Shown here: in pieces, positions 31,636-44,239 of the stretch | Layout: each line of letters starts with the position of its first letter | Position numbering within the stretch: the stretch's first letter is position 1 | NCBI GenBank assembly: GCA_030435675.1 | Contig: CM059621.1 | Location: 186,001-250,000 of the forward strand | Length of the DNA stretch: 64,000 nucleotides | Direction of reading: 5' to 3' | From: Steinernema hermaphroditum | Taxonomy: Eukaryota > Nematoda > Chromadorea > Rhabditida > Steinernematidae | Position numbers and translations under genes: made by a program | Notes under the pieces: model-generated | The model's input: the letters and a program-made list of their open reading frames with translations, nothing else | The model's database searches: none | What the model was told of the DNA's origin: nothing

Positions 31636-34600
31636 TCATTTGATCAACGTTGACGAGAAGATGCTCTGCATAATCTGAGGCACTTGACTTGTATCTGTGG
31701 CGACAAAAGCTTTTCCGGGGGGCAAGGCGCGTTGCAGCCTGGAAATGAACAAGAAAAAGAACTGATAAAAGGACAGGAAAAAAATACATACCTCGTAGCT
31801 TGTTCTCCTAGCGATCCAATGAAAATGATAAACGCGTTCACAGTTTCATCGCGATCCAGAATCTTCGCCACATCCCTCGGCCGGATACCGTATCTGTCCA
31901 AATTGGCGTCAGAAATTGCGATGACGAATCGTTCGTCCACATCGCTTTCTTTCGCCAAAACCCGTATGGCTTGGTCCAGCGCTTCCGGAGTGTAATCTCC
32001 ACTGATGCAATACTGCGAGTGGGCCAACATCTTCTTCAAGATATCTAGGCGTTCCTTCTCGTTCTTCGGAGGGTGCTCCTTATAAGCGAAGGGGTATTCT
32101 GGGCCGTCTCCAGAATGACCCACCAAATCGTACTAAACGAGAGATTTTAGGGAGAAACACAAAAAGGAGTTTACCTGTATTTTCTCTCCTTTTCCGTGAA
32201 GAGCTTCCATGCATAACAGCGCAGATTCCAGCGATCTCTGAAGACGATTATCGTGTCCATTGAAGCGATACATTGATCCGGAGACGTCGAAGCACAGCCT
32301 CAGCCTCTTCGGCTTCTTCTGCTCACTTCCCGGCTCGGGAGGAACATCCAAACGTCTCCTGTAGATAGCCTTCTCCCCGGTCATTCCTTCGATCAACTTT
32401 CCATCGTCGAAATCTCCGCTCATTTGGTGCTTCACCCACTGACGTTCCTTCTCCTTAGCCTCCAGCGAATCCACGACGTTCTTCAGAATCGTCGCTTGGC
32501 GTTCGATCTTTCCGTACAGCTGATTGTACGCGTCAGCATCATACTCGCTCATGTCGATCTCCTTCAGCTTCTTCTTGTATTCTGCCTTCGCGATTTCGCG
32601 CGCCTTCTTCAGAATATGCCCCGGAACCTGATCTTTCGCGCTCTGTGCCATCTGATGGACGTCATGGCCGGCATCGAGGCGGAACGGTCCTCCAACGCCA
32701 CCCAAACCGGCGGTGTTGTAGCCTCCAGTGCCTCCAGCCCATGTGTTGCCTCCGACATGCGGAGTATTGTCCGCATCGAATTTACCAATCTTCGGTGTGT
32801 CTAATTTCGAAAAGTCAAAGTCGCTTTCGGATTTTTCGTAGTCGACACGAAGATTGGGGTCTTCTTCGCCGAACATTCGCTGCCAGTCGCCATAGGACTT
32901 CGTGATCGCGCCCTAAATAAGACGAAATCAGATATGAGCAAGCATAAACGCCCCCACTATGAACAACAACATTCAAAACATCAAAATGCCAAAAATACAT
33001 ATCAGGAAACGAGCTGACGCCGTTCTAACGACTTCCCAGGAAAACAACAATACGGTAGATCCTCCATCCCGATTCGCTCAACGTGCCATCACTCACCTCC
33101 TGCAGTTCCCATTTCCTGATTCCTCCCGAAGTGTCGCACGTCAGCACAGCATGTTTGCCGAACGGCGTCATAACGAACGGCGCTCGCGTAATCGAGGACA
33201 CCCAATTATGATGATAGGTACGGTACTTAGGAGGCGGAACGGGCACATACTGAACTGTGTTGTTTTTCGGGTCGACCATCTCTAGGAATCCACCGACGGA
33301 CGCGGCGGGAACGTCTAAAAGCAAAAAACGTTTGCAACGCTCCGGGAAAAAAACCTACTCTTGGGTAATGCCTCCGAGGGAGTATTGTAATTCGTCAGTC
33401 CTCGCACTACCAGACCGCCATCGAGAACACAGAACTCCTTCTGAGGATGCACGTGTCGATGAGCTTCGGCACTAGCGTAGAAGGGTTTCCTGTTGTCCAC
33501 CATATTTCCATTTCGGCGCTTCGATGCCAAAATTGAGCCCTCACTCAATGAATCGGGGAACATGTCCGTTTTCACGACGTAGTGCTTGTCGGACTGGAAG
33601 TATCGGTCTTCGCCTTCTTTGACGGAATTCAAGAGGTCGTTTGGGAAGTCTTCCGATACTTCTGTTTGTCGAAGGACTGCTGAACCATCGGACTTGGTTT
33701 CCAGGAGGTGGTAGACCGATCTAAAAGAGCGAAAATAAGAAAAGTGTCTGACTAATATTTTATTCGAAGTCAACTAGGTAGCCGAGAAACGGCTGCCTTA
33801 CCTCTTGTTCTCCGTGCTTCTAACCAAAAACCGCCCTTCCGTGATTGGCATCACACTCTCGATGACGATATTCTCCGAAAGAGTCATCTTTGTGACATCC
33901 ATCGACTCCGGATTGAGCACCTTCACAACATTTCCACCTCGCTCGAAGAAAACAGGCTTCGGACCCGCCACCATGCGTATGTACTTGCCTGAATCGGCGA
34001 ACTGCTTCTTCACGCTTCCGAACGTTTTCTTCACCGACGACAACATCGCGATTTCGTTGTTCGTGCTCACAACGTCGACGGAGTTCATCGACGGGTTCAC
34101 CAACAGCAGAGTGTCACTGTTCTCCTCGTGAACCAGCAGGTTCCCGTTTCCCATATTACAGAGTTTGATGCGTGGCCGGTAATTTCCCATGGAGTACGGT
34201 AAGTACGCAGCAATGTCGATCTCATTGACATTGGGGAGATTTGGGTCCGGAATATGGTAAACGGTCGCAGGGTTTACGGTAGCCACCGCGATAAACGGAT
34301 CTTCGCTGTCGGGGGATGCGACCATATCCGAGCAGATATTCACATCCAGAATTGGCAGCTGCCACATTTGCTCCTAAAAAGCTACCGTAAGCCATGACTT
34401 CAACGCATCGCATACTTGTTCGCTGAAGAAAGTCGACCTCATGTGACGCGTTTCCAACTCAAACTTTGGCGCAAAGATCTCATTATGCGAAGAGATTCTG
34501 GTTGGATAATTCTCGACCTCCACCCTCTCCGGAATGACATTGTTTTTCAAGCCCCAACTGGCAATGGACGTCATCTTCGGAATCGCATGCTTCACGCTCA

Positions 34601-37600
34601 GATATACTTGATTGGGACGGTTCACGCCTGAACAACAATTTATTTTTAGAACATTCATTACAATTAGAGTGGCCCACCCAAAGGTATCCCGTGCTTCTGA
34701 AAGATCTCGCCGATTTGTTCCATGGCATCAGAGGAGAACGTGTCGAAGTCGAACACATTCTTGACGACGTTGACGAGCGGATCGTCGGGGAACATCTGTA
34801 ATAAACAGGGTTTATGTAGACATCACACGATAATGAATTCTTACCTGGACATGTTTCACAATGTTGACCAGTTCTCTCGTCGAATAAGGATATGATAACT
34901 GTGAACTGTCAGCGAGCATTCTAAGTTCATCGAAAGCGGAAACGAGCTTGTTGAGCTTGTCATCCGACACATCTGAATTAACCTTTTCCATAAGCCCTCT
35001 GTTATCATCATATCGACAAACCTGGACCATACTTCCTCAACATAGCACATTCCTCTGCTCTATTTGGATTATCAACGATGTGCACGGATAGAAGATCTCC
35101 AAGAACTCCAAAAAGATCGTTTCCTAGGAACGGGAAGCCTGGACGATTGGCAAGCATAATAACGCGAAAGTCGGGATGAATTTCTGCAAATATAAAGTAA
35201 ACGACTGACAGCGAACTACAAATAATCACCGATCTCATGACCTCCGAAAGACTCCATTCCGTGGGGCTGTATTCTTCGGCCATCTGAGAGATAGAGAACT
35301 CCAGAATCGAGAAGAGACTTCAAGACGGCAATGACGTGAAGAGGCGCCTTATCGGCTTCGTCGATAACCAAAACAAGTCCTTCCCTGACAGCTTTCACCA
35401 GTGGCGAATCGTCGTATTTGAGTTTCCCTTTCTCTACCGTACTTTGCACAGTGAGGCTCTGAACTGTGGTGTCGCTGAAATGGAGTATCATGGGCAAAGA
35501 ATAACAACAATGTGCCTACCGATGGAGCTGCATGTACTGCCTCGGCCTATTGATCAACTGCAGGAACCGATCGGTGATCTTATTCTTTCCAACTCCCTGA
35601 TTTCCAATCAGCAGAAGATGATGACCGAGCTGGAAATCTTTCGCCATATCGTCCATGACTTGCAGATGCTGCTTGTTGTCATAGAAAAGGATATCTGGAA
35701 CCATCGTTTGCATCTCAGCAGAGTTCTTCGTCTTGGCGCCGATGTCAATAAGCTTCTGCTTCCAGTTGGACATCGCCTTCTGATCTGCATGCTTAGGCGC
35801 GAATCCAGCGTCAATCAGCGCACTTTCGAAGGCGTTCTTCGTGACCGCAGGGAGGAATCTGCCCAACGCAGCTCTACTGATGGCGTCATGGATGCACTCT
35901 TCGCCTCTGAACAGCGAGTGCCTCTCCATAATGTTCACGATCTTCCTGAGAGACAAAGACGCGGCGACTCCGCGCATTCCAGCGTCCGTAGAATTCGACA
36001 GCTTGTGCACGAAAGAGAGAAGTTGGTCGGCCACTCGTTTGTCACAATTCGGAACGAGCTGAGTGACCACATGAAGCTGCTGAGCAACAGAGAACGGCTT
36101 CAGATTGTGGAAAACGAATAGACTGAGAATCTGGTCGTTGAGCCACTTCTTGGCGTTATCATCTCCAGTAGCTATGATACGGAAGGTGTCAGGGATCTTG
36201 TGAACGCCTCTGAAACAGAAAAGTAGATGTATATGTCTCACACCAGCACCGCACCTCTCGTTCAGTTCCTGCTCCGACAACTTCATCGCCTCCTTCAACT
36301 TCTCGAACTGTTGTTCTCCCACTAACTTCGAGCCATCAGGCAACTGCAGCTGTCGATGATAGATCAACGAGGAGATCATTTCGACGGAGCTCCAGTGAAC
36401 TCTTTCGATGCCATCCAAAACGCTTAGATGACCTTTCTTCGCACTTTCCACGAGCTGACTGTCCTCCCAGATTGTGTCGCCATTTGGCAACATCCGACGC
36501 TGCTGCACCAGTTCGCGGCTGTTCATGTCCTAAAGAAAAACTGGAACTGAGAGCCTCGGGTATATGATGACAGTACCTGATAGAGAATTACGGTGTTCGT
36601 GTGATAACCGAATCTTCTGGCGAACTCCTCGATAACCTTCGTCTTGCCAGATCCTCTAGTTCCAAGCAAGCAGAAGTCTCCTTTCGAATGGCTCAGAGTC
36701 ATCTCGGCGAGGAGGCGTTCCAGCTCAGCGGTACTCACAAAGGCCTCCTTCGGGGCGATCGATTCATGCGCTTCACCGAAGGGTACGGTAACAGTTGAGT
36801 CGTTCAGCTTCACACTAATGACTCTGGGATCATCCAGTTTGATGAACTCTTTGATCTCTAATGAAGCCGTCTCATCGGTAATATCGAATTTCTTCTTGAA
36901 GTCGTCGAGAACTTGCTTCTCCGAATCGGACGATCTAACGACGGCAGACGGATACGCGAGATCGAAAGCGTAGGACGAAGACAGCCAAGGCGCGTCGTTC
37001 CAGATGCTCGCCACAAGAGGAAGATTGTCAACGGGGAAATTCGGCAGTCCAAGAGCGGAGCCTTCGTTTCGTTGCGAATTCATCGCGTAGGCTACGGCAA
37101 CGAGATTGCTGAGCTTGTCCGAAGGTACGCGTGGCGCAAGAGATTTGCAGAGCTTCAGGGTAGTGTCAAAATTTAGCGAAGGCACGTGATGGCACTGGAA
37201 TCGAGATCTGAGTGGCGGGTCGAGACTGTGGCCTTTGAAAGTGGGCACCGGAAGACCCATGGCAATAACGTGGAAATCGGGTGACACGCGTTCCAGTTTC
37301 ATCTTCTCGAGCTCCGCTGCGGAATGGTTCTTCAACAGCTTGTCGAACTTGTCAGCTGGCATCAGAAATCGGCCATCGTCGAGCTGCATCTCGCGGTTTT
37401 CGAGGAGATTGTTGAGAATAGGAAGAACGTTGCGTTCCGCTTTCTCCACCCCATCGATGACCAGAACTCGACCTTGTAGGGCTGCTCGGACCGCACACTG
37501 CAACCAGTAGAAATCAACAGAAGGCGAATAATCGAATTCTTACGAGATCCGTGTACAGTGCGCTTCCGGACCGGATCTCCCTCCGCTGCTTGATATCAGC

Positions 37601-38029
37601 TTCTGTTGTATCACGCGTAACGGGCAAATACTCATATTCTCGATTACAAAGCGCCTATATCACCAAATCATGTCACGTCTTGGTTGGTTGGCCTACCAGA
37701 TACTGCAGCACAAGTTCCGATCTGACGGAACCGGGAGCGCCAATTAAGAAAACATCTTGTTTCAGGACATCTTTTTGAAGAAGCCATTTTAGATGATTCA
37801 CAAACTGCGGATTTGAGTTGACGTTTTCCACTGAAATGACCGACTATGAAGCCAACGAACGACGCGCCGTCTAACCATTCTTGACTGGAACTAAATGCTG
37901 ATTCTTCGAACTCCTCCGCGGCACTTTTACGTCGCCAATCCTAATGAACCCGTTTGCATCCGTAGATTTTAGCCGGCAGAATGTGGTCAGAGTGCACCGC
38001 GCGAGCCGTATCCTAGATACTGTGCTCAT
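31636..38029 (-). CDS. vwa-8: VWA8 homologue, mitochondrial AAA+ / VWA-domain protein
   Basis: A homologue of VWA8, a very large dynein/midasin-like ATPase of the mitochondrial matrix side whose exact substrate is unsettled. The start MSTVSRIRLARCTLTTFCRL is Arg-rich and amphipathic, as for a mitochondrial targeting peptide. The minus strand carries about fifteen exons: 38029-37876, a short exon with LIGAPGSVRSELV (P-loop without its Lys), one with YLPVTRDTTEADIKQRRE, and a long exon to 36579 with a second P-loop LLGTRGSGKTKVIEEF. Exons to about 35520 carry a third P-loop LLIGNQGVGKNKITDRF, followed by Walker-B LVLVIDEADKAP. The middle region runs to 33000. The C-terminal VWA domain has the MIDAS LCFDVSGSMYRFNG and VGHSGDGPEYPF. 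The last exon reads GKAFVATDTSQVPQIM and stops at 31636. Gly-rich linker GGNTWAGGTGGYNTAG lies before the VWA part. Full-length, no frameshift seen. Confidence 0.93.
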
Positions 38030-38345
38030 CTTCGCAGCATCTACTATGTACAAACAATAAAAATCTGAAACGAATAGCCGATCTTAGACGGCAAAGCTAG
38101 AGGCTAGACAGGTAAACAGACCACGCGGTCGCGAAGCGGACGTCTGATCAAAGTGCACCCAGCCAGACTCACACATTCAATCGCACAATCAATGATCAGA
38201 TAGAGCGGTTGTGCCTGACCTTTCGAGCGGGCGCTCGGACGAACCTTTACTTACACATAGCGCCATGAATATACAATACTCCGCATTCAGTGATGATATA
38301 GCATAGTGTTAAAATAATAAGATAGCATCTATAACGTGAAAAATG

Positions 38346-38927
38346 TCAATTGAATCTCTTCTTGAAGATTAGTGTGCCGACGAATCCGCCTACAGCCAGC
38401 AGCATGGTGAAGACAAAGCCATACTCGCGATTCTTGCGGCGCTCGTTCTCGTCTTCGAGCTGGTAAATGCGCGTAGAGAGACGTCCAAGTTGGCGTCGCA
38501 TCATCTTCAGCTCGCGCAGCGGATTCTCATCGATGGCCAAGGAGCCGGCACTCATGCTTTCGTCGTGGATCTCTCGCGGCGTTTCTACCACATCGGGATA
38601 GCGAACGACTTGCGGATAGTGGTTAAGGGTTAAATGTGACGGCGGTTCTGTGAGACCGTCCTGCAAAAAAAAAGTTCAATAGCACCATGAAAAGCATCAC
38701 AGTCAACATACAGGGTTAATTCCGTCGGACATATGATCTAACAGAACTTCTTGGGGCTGTCCTTCAAGACCCAGGTGCGAATCTCCTCCAGCGACTAGTA
38801 TCCTCTCAGGCACTTTCATCATTTCTTCTGCGGTGACGGCGTTCACACCGTCCATCTTGCCTGGACCGCTGAATCCGCCGTTGCTCCGCAAGTCGCCTGG
38901 AACGAAGATGTGCTCCGGGACGTGCAT
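38346..38927 (-). CDS. mitochondrial fission factor (Mff-like) tail-anchored protein
   Basis: Mff proteins sit in the outer mitochondrial and peroxisomal membranes and recruit dynamin-related DRP1 for division. Two exons are seen (38927-38713 region and 38660-38346) with a 50-bp intron. The sequence has the paired Mff motifs PMHVPEHIFVPG and MKVPERILVAGG, a variable middle, a coiled-coil segment (MMRRQLGRLSTRIYQLEDE), and a C-terminal membrane anchor (FVFTMLLAVGGFVGTLIF) followed by basic KKRFN, typical of tail anchors. The start was placed at the first ATG after a TTTTTCAG acceptor at 38942; an upstream exon is possible because longer Mff proteins have about 25 residues before this motif. 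It is transcribed in the same direction as VWA8, 320 bp upstream of it. Confidence 0.85.
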
Positions 38928-38942
38928 TGGTGCGACGGCTCT

Positions 38943-40266
38943 GAAAAAGTGACTTCTAATGAGCAACACGATCACAAACGACATATGAATTGAAAGCACG
39001 TAAACGGTGGATTAATGGAGCAAGCATATGAAATAACACGGCGCGCTATGATGCAATAAGACGAGCGCTTATCTTGAGAACAAGGTAGCAAGTTTCGAAA
39101 TAGCACTGCGCGAACGAGAATAGAGATGTGTGAACAGAACCGACCCGACCTGGAGGAAATCAGCAAATCAAATGAGACAACCATCCGAGCTAGTGTTGGG
39201 TCTAGTCATTTTGAGGATTATACTGAGTAATCCGTGGATGGCGCGAGGATGACTGTGGCGATGACGGAAGCAGCGAAAGTTGACGCAGCAAGCGGTGAGA
39301 ACGTCGAGCGCTTTCCTATCGAACACATTCTAGCTTAAGCACAAACGCGATATCACGTGTTTCGGAGGATAAACCACACGTCAGAAGAATACTCAGATGA
39401 CGAAAAGGCCAAACAGCTCCCTCCTTCTGAAACTGAAATCACGATCCGTGGTCATTCTCCATCGTCAAGTTGATTCATGTGATGACTGGATTCACGGGAC
39501 TCGAATTCATCGGGTAACACCAAAAAGCGAACAGTGAACAGCTGGCAAGGCATCAATTCCACGAAAAGAAACTTCCGGTTGCAACATTCCCCGAAAAATC
39601 ACATAGGAGATGTTTCTCGTCGGTGCTCTGAAAGATGAATCGCCAAAATGATACTTTCAGTGGAATATTCCAGCGGAACTAGCTGAAATTTCTGTCTCCA
39701 TCAGTTATTTCCCTGACACAGTGAAGGAAACGTTGCAAAAACCTGTGCAAGAAGGGGAAAGTGCAGGAGGTTTGAACGTTCGGTGAGATTTACCGCCCAG
39801 AACTTTGACCGATGACCTCTCTGGAAATGGAAGGGTAATCGTTGCGAGACCCAAGTCACTGCTTCTCGCTGCGTTTGCTTAATTTTTACGACTATTTTAG
39901 TTGATTTCGAGCTAAATCCAAGATTTTTCGTCTTTGGATACGACGCCGAGTAGTTTAGCTAGACAAGTGCACTATTTAGACACGAAAACCCGGCTAGACA
40001 TCGTCTGAAAAGCGATATCAGGGGAATCGTTTTGAGACCACCTCACATTGGGTTCCATGCCGTTGTTTGAAATTCTTGGCCGTTTTTATCCGATTTCGAA
40101 GAGAATTCAATTGCCGATGACTTGATGCTATTAGGAGATTGCATAATACATAGATTGATTTACGGATGACCATATTTTAGAGGCGATTTGAAGCAGAAAT
40201 TGGCTGGACATGGAACTGTTTATTCAAAGGCGAGGCACAATAAATTAACAACATTCAACAAGTTGA
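38943..40266. other. intergenic between Mff-like gene and U1-C
   Basis: No coding exon recognised. The stretch adjoins the promoter side of the Mff-like gene and the 3' side of the U1-C gene. Confidence 0.4.
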
Positions 40267-40689
40267 TCACTGATTATTTCCATTGGGCGGCATCTGGGGA
40301 GGGAATCCGGGTCGACCTTGTGCCAAATGCGGTGGAGGGAGCATGCCCATCAGCGGGGGCCTCATCATCGGCGGAGGCATCATTCCAGGGGGAGGAACAC
40401 CTCCAGGAGGCATCATTCCAAACGGCGGCATCGGAAACGGAGCCGCTCCCATCGGAGGCATGCCCATCGGCGGACGCGCAGGCATTCCCTGCAGCATCGG
40501 CGGCAGCTTCCCGGACTTGAACGCCCTAGCCGTGGCGTCGACAAGTCGCTGCGCCTGGCCTTCCATCCATTTTTGGTAATAGAATCGAACGTTCTCTTTG
40601 TGCTTTCGGCCGCCGTTGTGCGTTTTTCGAACGGATGGAGAATCGTGGGTCAAGAAGACGTCACAGTAGTCGCAGTAGTACTTGGGCAT
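40267..40689 (-). CDS. U1 small nuclear ribonucleoprotein C
   Basis: U1-C is a core protein of the U1 snRNP that stabilises pairing with the 5' splice site. The single exon encodes 140 aa, close to the family length. The N-terminus [19 protein letters not shown] contains the C2H2-type U1-C zinc finger (Cys-x2-Cys, then His24/His30 in [10 protein letters not shown]), followed by [15 protein letters not shown]. The C-terminal half is the usual Pro/Met/Gly-rich tail ([19 protein letters not shown]). The Gly-rich frame on the other strand is only its shadow. Confidence 0.97.
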   Translation of the reverse strand: MPKYYCDYCDVFLTHDSPSVRKTHNGGRKHKENVRFYYQKWMEGQAQRLVDATARAFKSGKLPPMLQGMPARPPMGMPPMGAAPFPMPPFGMMPPGGVPPPGMMPPPMMRPPLMGMLPPPHLAQGRPGFPPQMPPNGNNQ

Positions 40690-41695
40690 TGCGATGGTGA
40701 TGATTGTTTGGACGGCGATCGGAACGCGCTATCGCCGTCGACAAAAGAGTGCGCTTATATATGAAAGTGAGAGCAGAAGGAGACGACGCAAGCGATGCAC
40801 TCTTATCACATTTGCAATGCGACGAGGACAAGTGACCGTCGCCGGCACAGATGCCATTTTGAAAGGCTGGGAACGATTTATTGATATCCATCGTATGTCC
40901 ACGTAAACAATGCAGAAATATGCACCTATATGTGTGCTTTACAAAACTATAGAAGCAAGATTACTGGTTGATGATATTCATATTCTCATACTTCTATGGA
41001 TTCGTCATAGGCGCATCCTGTGAAAAGCTTGTTTGTTTGAATAAGCGATGCTCACTTCCAAGGATCTAAGGATCTCCATTTTAGAAGAAGCCTAAAATAC
41101 CGTTTCTGTTCCCTTTGATCATCTGCATTATGCGTTTCCCTAAGCACAACTCGTCCAACTCCCTCATAGGCTTTGATGTTTGGATGTGATCCTTGTGTAA
41201 CTCATAATTATCGTCATCGCTTTTACGTGATGTCGTTCCTAAATATTACCCTGCGGGACGTCGATTGACGTCAAATGGCACGGCTACTTCGAATTGGGTT
41301 AAGTAACTGTTATTAACTGTGTTGGTGCCAAATCTGTCCCGTGCAATCTATTATAAACTTTGTACCCCGTGAACATGCTGTTCCGTGTAGCGAATTGCAA
41401 AGATAACGAGTTTTGCAGCGGCTTCGCTATCTCAATCACACCGAACAGACGACTTTTCGTTTGAACCCCTGAATGAAGCCCACCGGCTACCGTACTGCAG
41501 CAGCGGCTCGGCGACGGCTGTCCTATGATACGCAGCCGACAAGGAGAGATTTTCGAAAACGGCGCAAGACTAAAACTGCCTCTTAGCTTAGAATCGATCT
41601 CCAAAGACGACTCGATCTCTTCCGTGCCTTACCTGCCCACCCGCGTTGATTCCTTTGTAAAACATCCCTTTATGTGGCCTTCTTTTCAGTAAACG
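40690..41695. other. divergent promoter region between U1-C and rpl-5
   Basis: About 1 kb without exons. The two genes point away from each other. A pyrimidine-rich tract and TTTTCAG at 41683-41689 precede the rpl-5 start by 7 bp and fit a trans-splice acceptor. Confidence 0.5.
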
Positions 41696-42721
41696 ATGGG
41701 TTTCGTCAAGGTTGTTAAGAACAAGGCTTACTTCAAGCGCTACCAGGTCAAGCCCCGCCGTCGCCGTCAGGGAAAGACCGACTTCCGCGCCCGCAAGCGC
41801 CTCACAGTCCAGGACAAGAACAAGTACAACACCCCCAAGTACCGTCTTATCGTCCGCTTCACCAACAAGGACATCATCGCCCAGGTACTACTTTAGCAGC
41901 TCGAATTCTTGATATTCAACGTCTCCTATCCAGATTGCCTATTCCCGCATCGAGGGTGACTACGTCATCGCTTCGGCCTACGCTCACGAGCTCCCCCGCT
42001 TCGGCATCAAGGCTGGTCTCACCAACTATGCCGCCGCCTACGCCACCGGTCTTCTCCTTGCCCGCCGCCATCTCCAGAAGATGAACCTCGACAAGGACTA
42101 CGTCGGAATTGAGAAGGTCGACGGAGAGGACTACAACGTTGAAGAGAACGGAGAGCGCGGACCCTTCAAAGCCGTCCTCGATGTCGGACTTGCCCGCACC
42201 ACCACCGGTGCTAAGGTCTTCGCTGTGATGAAGGGAGTCACCGATGGTGGAATTGACGTTCCCCACAGGTACACTCAATGCTTCGTCACCGAAGGTGCCT
42301 AACTGGACGTCTGTTTAAGTGAGACCCGTTTCGCCGGATATGACGCCGAATCCAAGGAATACTCCGCTGAGGCCCACCGTGACCGCATCCTCGGCAAGCA
42401 CGTCGCCGACTACATGACCCTTCTCAAGGACGAGGATGAAGATGCCTACAAGAAGCAGTTCAGCAAGTTCATCAGCCTCGGAATCAACGCCGATGGCGTA
42501 AGTCAATCGTCGCCATCTTTCTGATTCTATGAGTTCGATTTAAGGTCGAGAAGATGTACACTGACGCTCATGCCGCCATCCGCGCCAACCCCGCTCGTCT
42601 TGACAAGCCCGAGAAGAAGGTCGAGAAGAAGCGCTGGACCGACAAGCGCCTCACTCTCGAGCAGCGCAAGGCCAATGTTGTGGAGAAGAAGAAGGCTCTC
42701 TTGGCTGCCCAGGAAGCTTAA
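41696..42721 (+). CDS. rpl-5: 60S ribosomal protein L5 (uL18)
   Basis: RPL5 binds 5S rRNA and enters the central protuberance of the large ribosomal subunit. Exons 41696-41884, 41934-42268, 42320-42497 and 42545-42721 give 292 aa, essentially the family length. Recognisable segments are [72 protein letters not shown] and [17 protein letters not shown], with a basic C-terminus rich in KK. Codon use is strongly biased to C-ending codons, as in highly expressed nematode genes and unlike most neighbours. The start is just downstream of a TTTTCAG acceptor. Confidence 0.98.
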
Positions 42722-42974
42722 GCACCGTTATTTGTTATCCATTTGTTGCGATAAATTGTTTTGTTTTGGCCGCTTGTTACGAAGAAGTATTGCCTTTTAA
42801 GTTCAACTACAGGTTTAATCATACAAAGAACTGAACTCACTCTTGTTCTACAGGTAAAATTCGCACATTGAAACTGACGCTTTACCTTACACGGTCCATT
42901 TTTGCAAGGAAAATGGGGGCTGCGAGATATACACATGACCCTGACGATAACAACGTTTCTCGATCGATGTCGGA

Positions 42975-43136
42975 TCTCTCTGCTCGTCTGCCGTCTATCA
43001 CATCGCTGCCCGCTAGCTGTTACGATTGTGGTGGTGTAATAAAAGCGCGGGACGCCGTAGACAATTGACGGTCCGGAGTCGGCGGGTTACCCATCTCGAA
43101 TCTGGAATCTCTACCCCGCAGGCAACACTTGACCGT
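42975..43136 (-). repeat. dispersed repeat R, copy 1
   Basis: Core TGGTGGTGTAATAAAAGCGC followed by GGTCCGGAGTCGGCGGGTTA and ending in TTGACCG. This is one of at least seven copies of the same unit within 42.9-58.2 kb. No coding potential is evident. Confidence 0.75.
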
Positions 43137-43395
43137 CAGTTTTTGTTTTACAGTCGTCGTCGCACACGCCTTTTTGATTAATGATTAAAGCTTGAAGTTG
43201 TTGTTCTATCCAATTAAACATACGTCTAAGATCGCTTCAAATCGTATTATCAGATTTCATAAGAGTCGTCGTACGCGGCAATTCATATGAATTCGAGATT
43301 CCGCTTTTAGTCGTGGATGTCGACTACAATCAACACAAGCGGCACAGGTAGTGTTAAAGTTTCGTTTTTGACGAAAATGAAAGTGATCTCGCTCA

Positions 43396-43520
43396 AGCAA
43401 AAAGAACTGGTCAAGTTTGTGCCAATAGGACCGTGGTTCTGAATGATAACCCGCTGACTCCGGACCAGTTCTGTTTTGACGTCGGCGCTTCGTCGAGCGT
43501 GCTGCTGCCTTCGTAAGCGT
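43396..43520 (+). repeat. dispersed repeat R, copy 2
   Basis: Starts GGTCAAGTTTGTGCC and contains TGATAACCCGCTGACTCCGG. Inverted relative to copy 1 about 260 bp away. The start is nearly identical to copies at 45.8 and 58.0 kb. Confidence 0.75.
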
Positions 43521-43817
43521 GTAGCCGTGGTTTCTTGATCTTCGCTGGTTTGACTCACTTGATCCAGAGTGCAAACGATGCGGAATACCATCCTATGAAT
43601 CGTATGATTTTCCTTTTCCCAGCCCGATACGGATACGCGGTGAGCAATGATTGGACACGTAAGGCCTCCGAGGATCAGCGGATCTCTTTTAGTCAGTGCG
43701 ACTCATCTCACTCCTCGATTTCAATCGTGCGGAGGTTAGTATCTGCGCTCCTGTACGTCTAGTATCGTTGTTCCGTAGTCTCCTATCTACTTGAGCATCT
43801 ATCCGTTTTCAGACACA

Positions 43818-43988
43818 ATGGTCACATCTTTCTTCATCTTGGCCGCCATCATCGTCATCCTTGAAGTACTCGTCTTGGCCATTGAATTTATCGAAAATTT
43901 CAAAGGCGTTCGTAGCACTTGTTTGGATTCTCATAAGGAGGTCACTGCCATCGGCAAGGGCTTCGCCAATCCTGCTCAAGTGGTCTAA
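43818..43988 (+). CDS. 56-aa single-pass membrane microprotein candidate
   Basis: An ATG lies 7 bp after TTTTCAG (trans-splice-like acceptor) and opens a 57-codon frame ending TAA. An AATAAA signal at 44049 follows 61 bp later. The protein begins MVTSFFILAAIIVILEVLVL, one strong membrane helix, then AIEFIENFKG and a short polar tail with one Cys. Third codon positions are C-rich through the helix. The arrangement of acceptor, start, short frame and polyadenylation signal makes a complete mini-gene. Function unknown; it could alternatively be the first exon of a longer gene. Confidence 0.5.
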   Translation: MVTSFFILAAIIVILEVLVLAIEFIENFKGVRSTCLDSHKEVTAIGKGFANPAQVV

Positions 43989-44239
43989 TGCAGTAAAGTC
44001 ACCTATCTATGCATTCATAATAAGTAACGTTTTGCACTGCATGTTTCCAATAAAAATCATTTCCAATGAACAAGAATGTTCTTCAGTCAACAAAACCTGG
44101 GGGCTATCGATTTGATAAGTTTTGCTGGTCAACTAACAATGACGATTCTCGCAAATTACTCTGACAAAGCGGATCCTGTGCCCTTCATCCGACGAGCCGG
44201 AGGTGTGAGTAATGTTGTTTTTGGTTGCTCAAAACTACT

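Noticed and set aside
40283..40764. Gly-rich and Arg/His-rich frames on the plus strand
   Set aside because: Antisense shadows of the Pro/Met-rich U1-C coding sequence.
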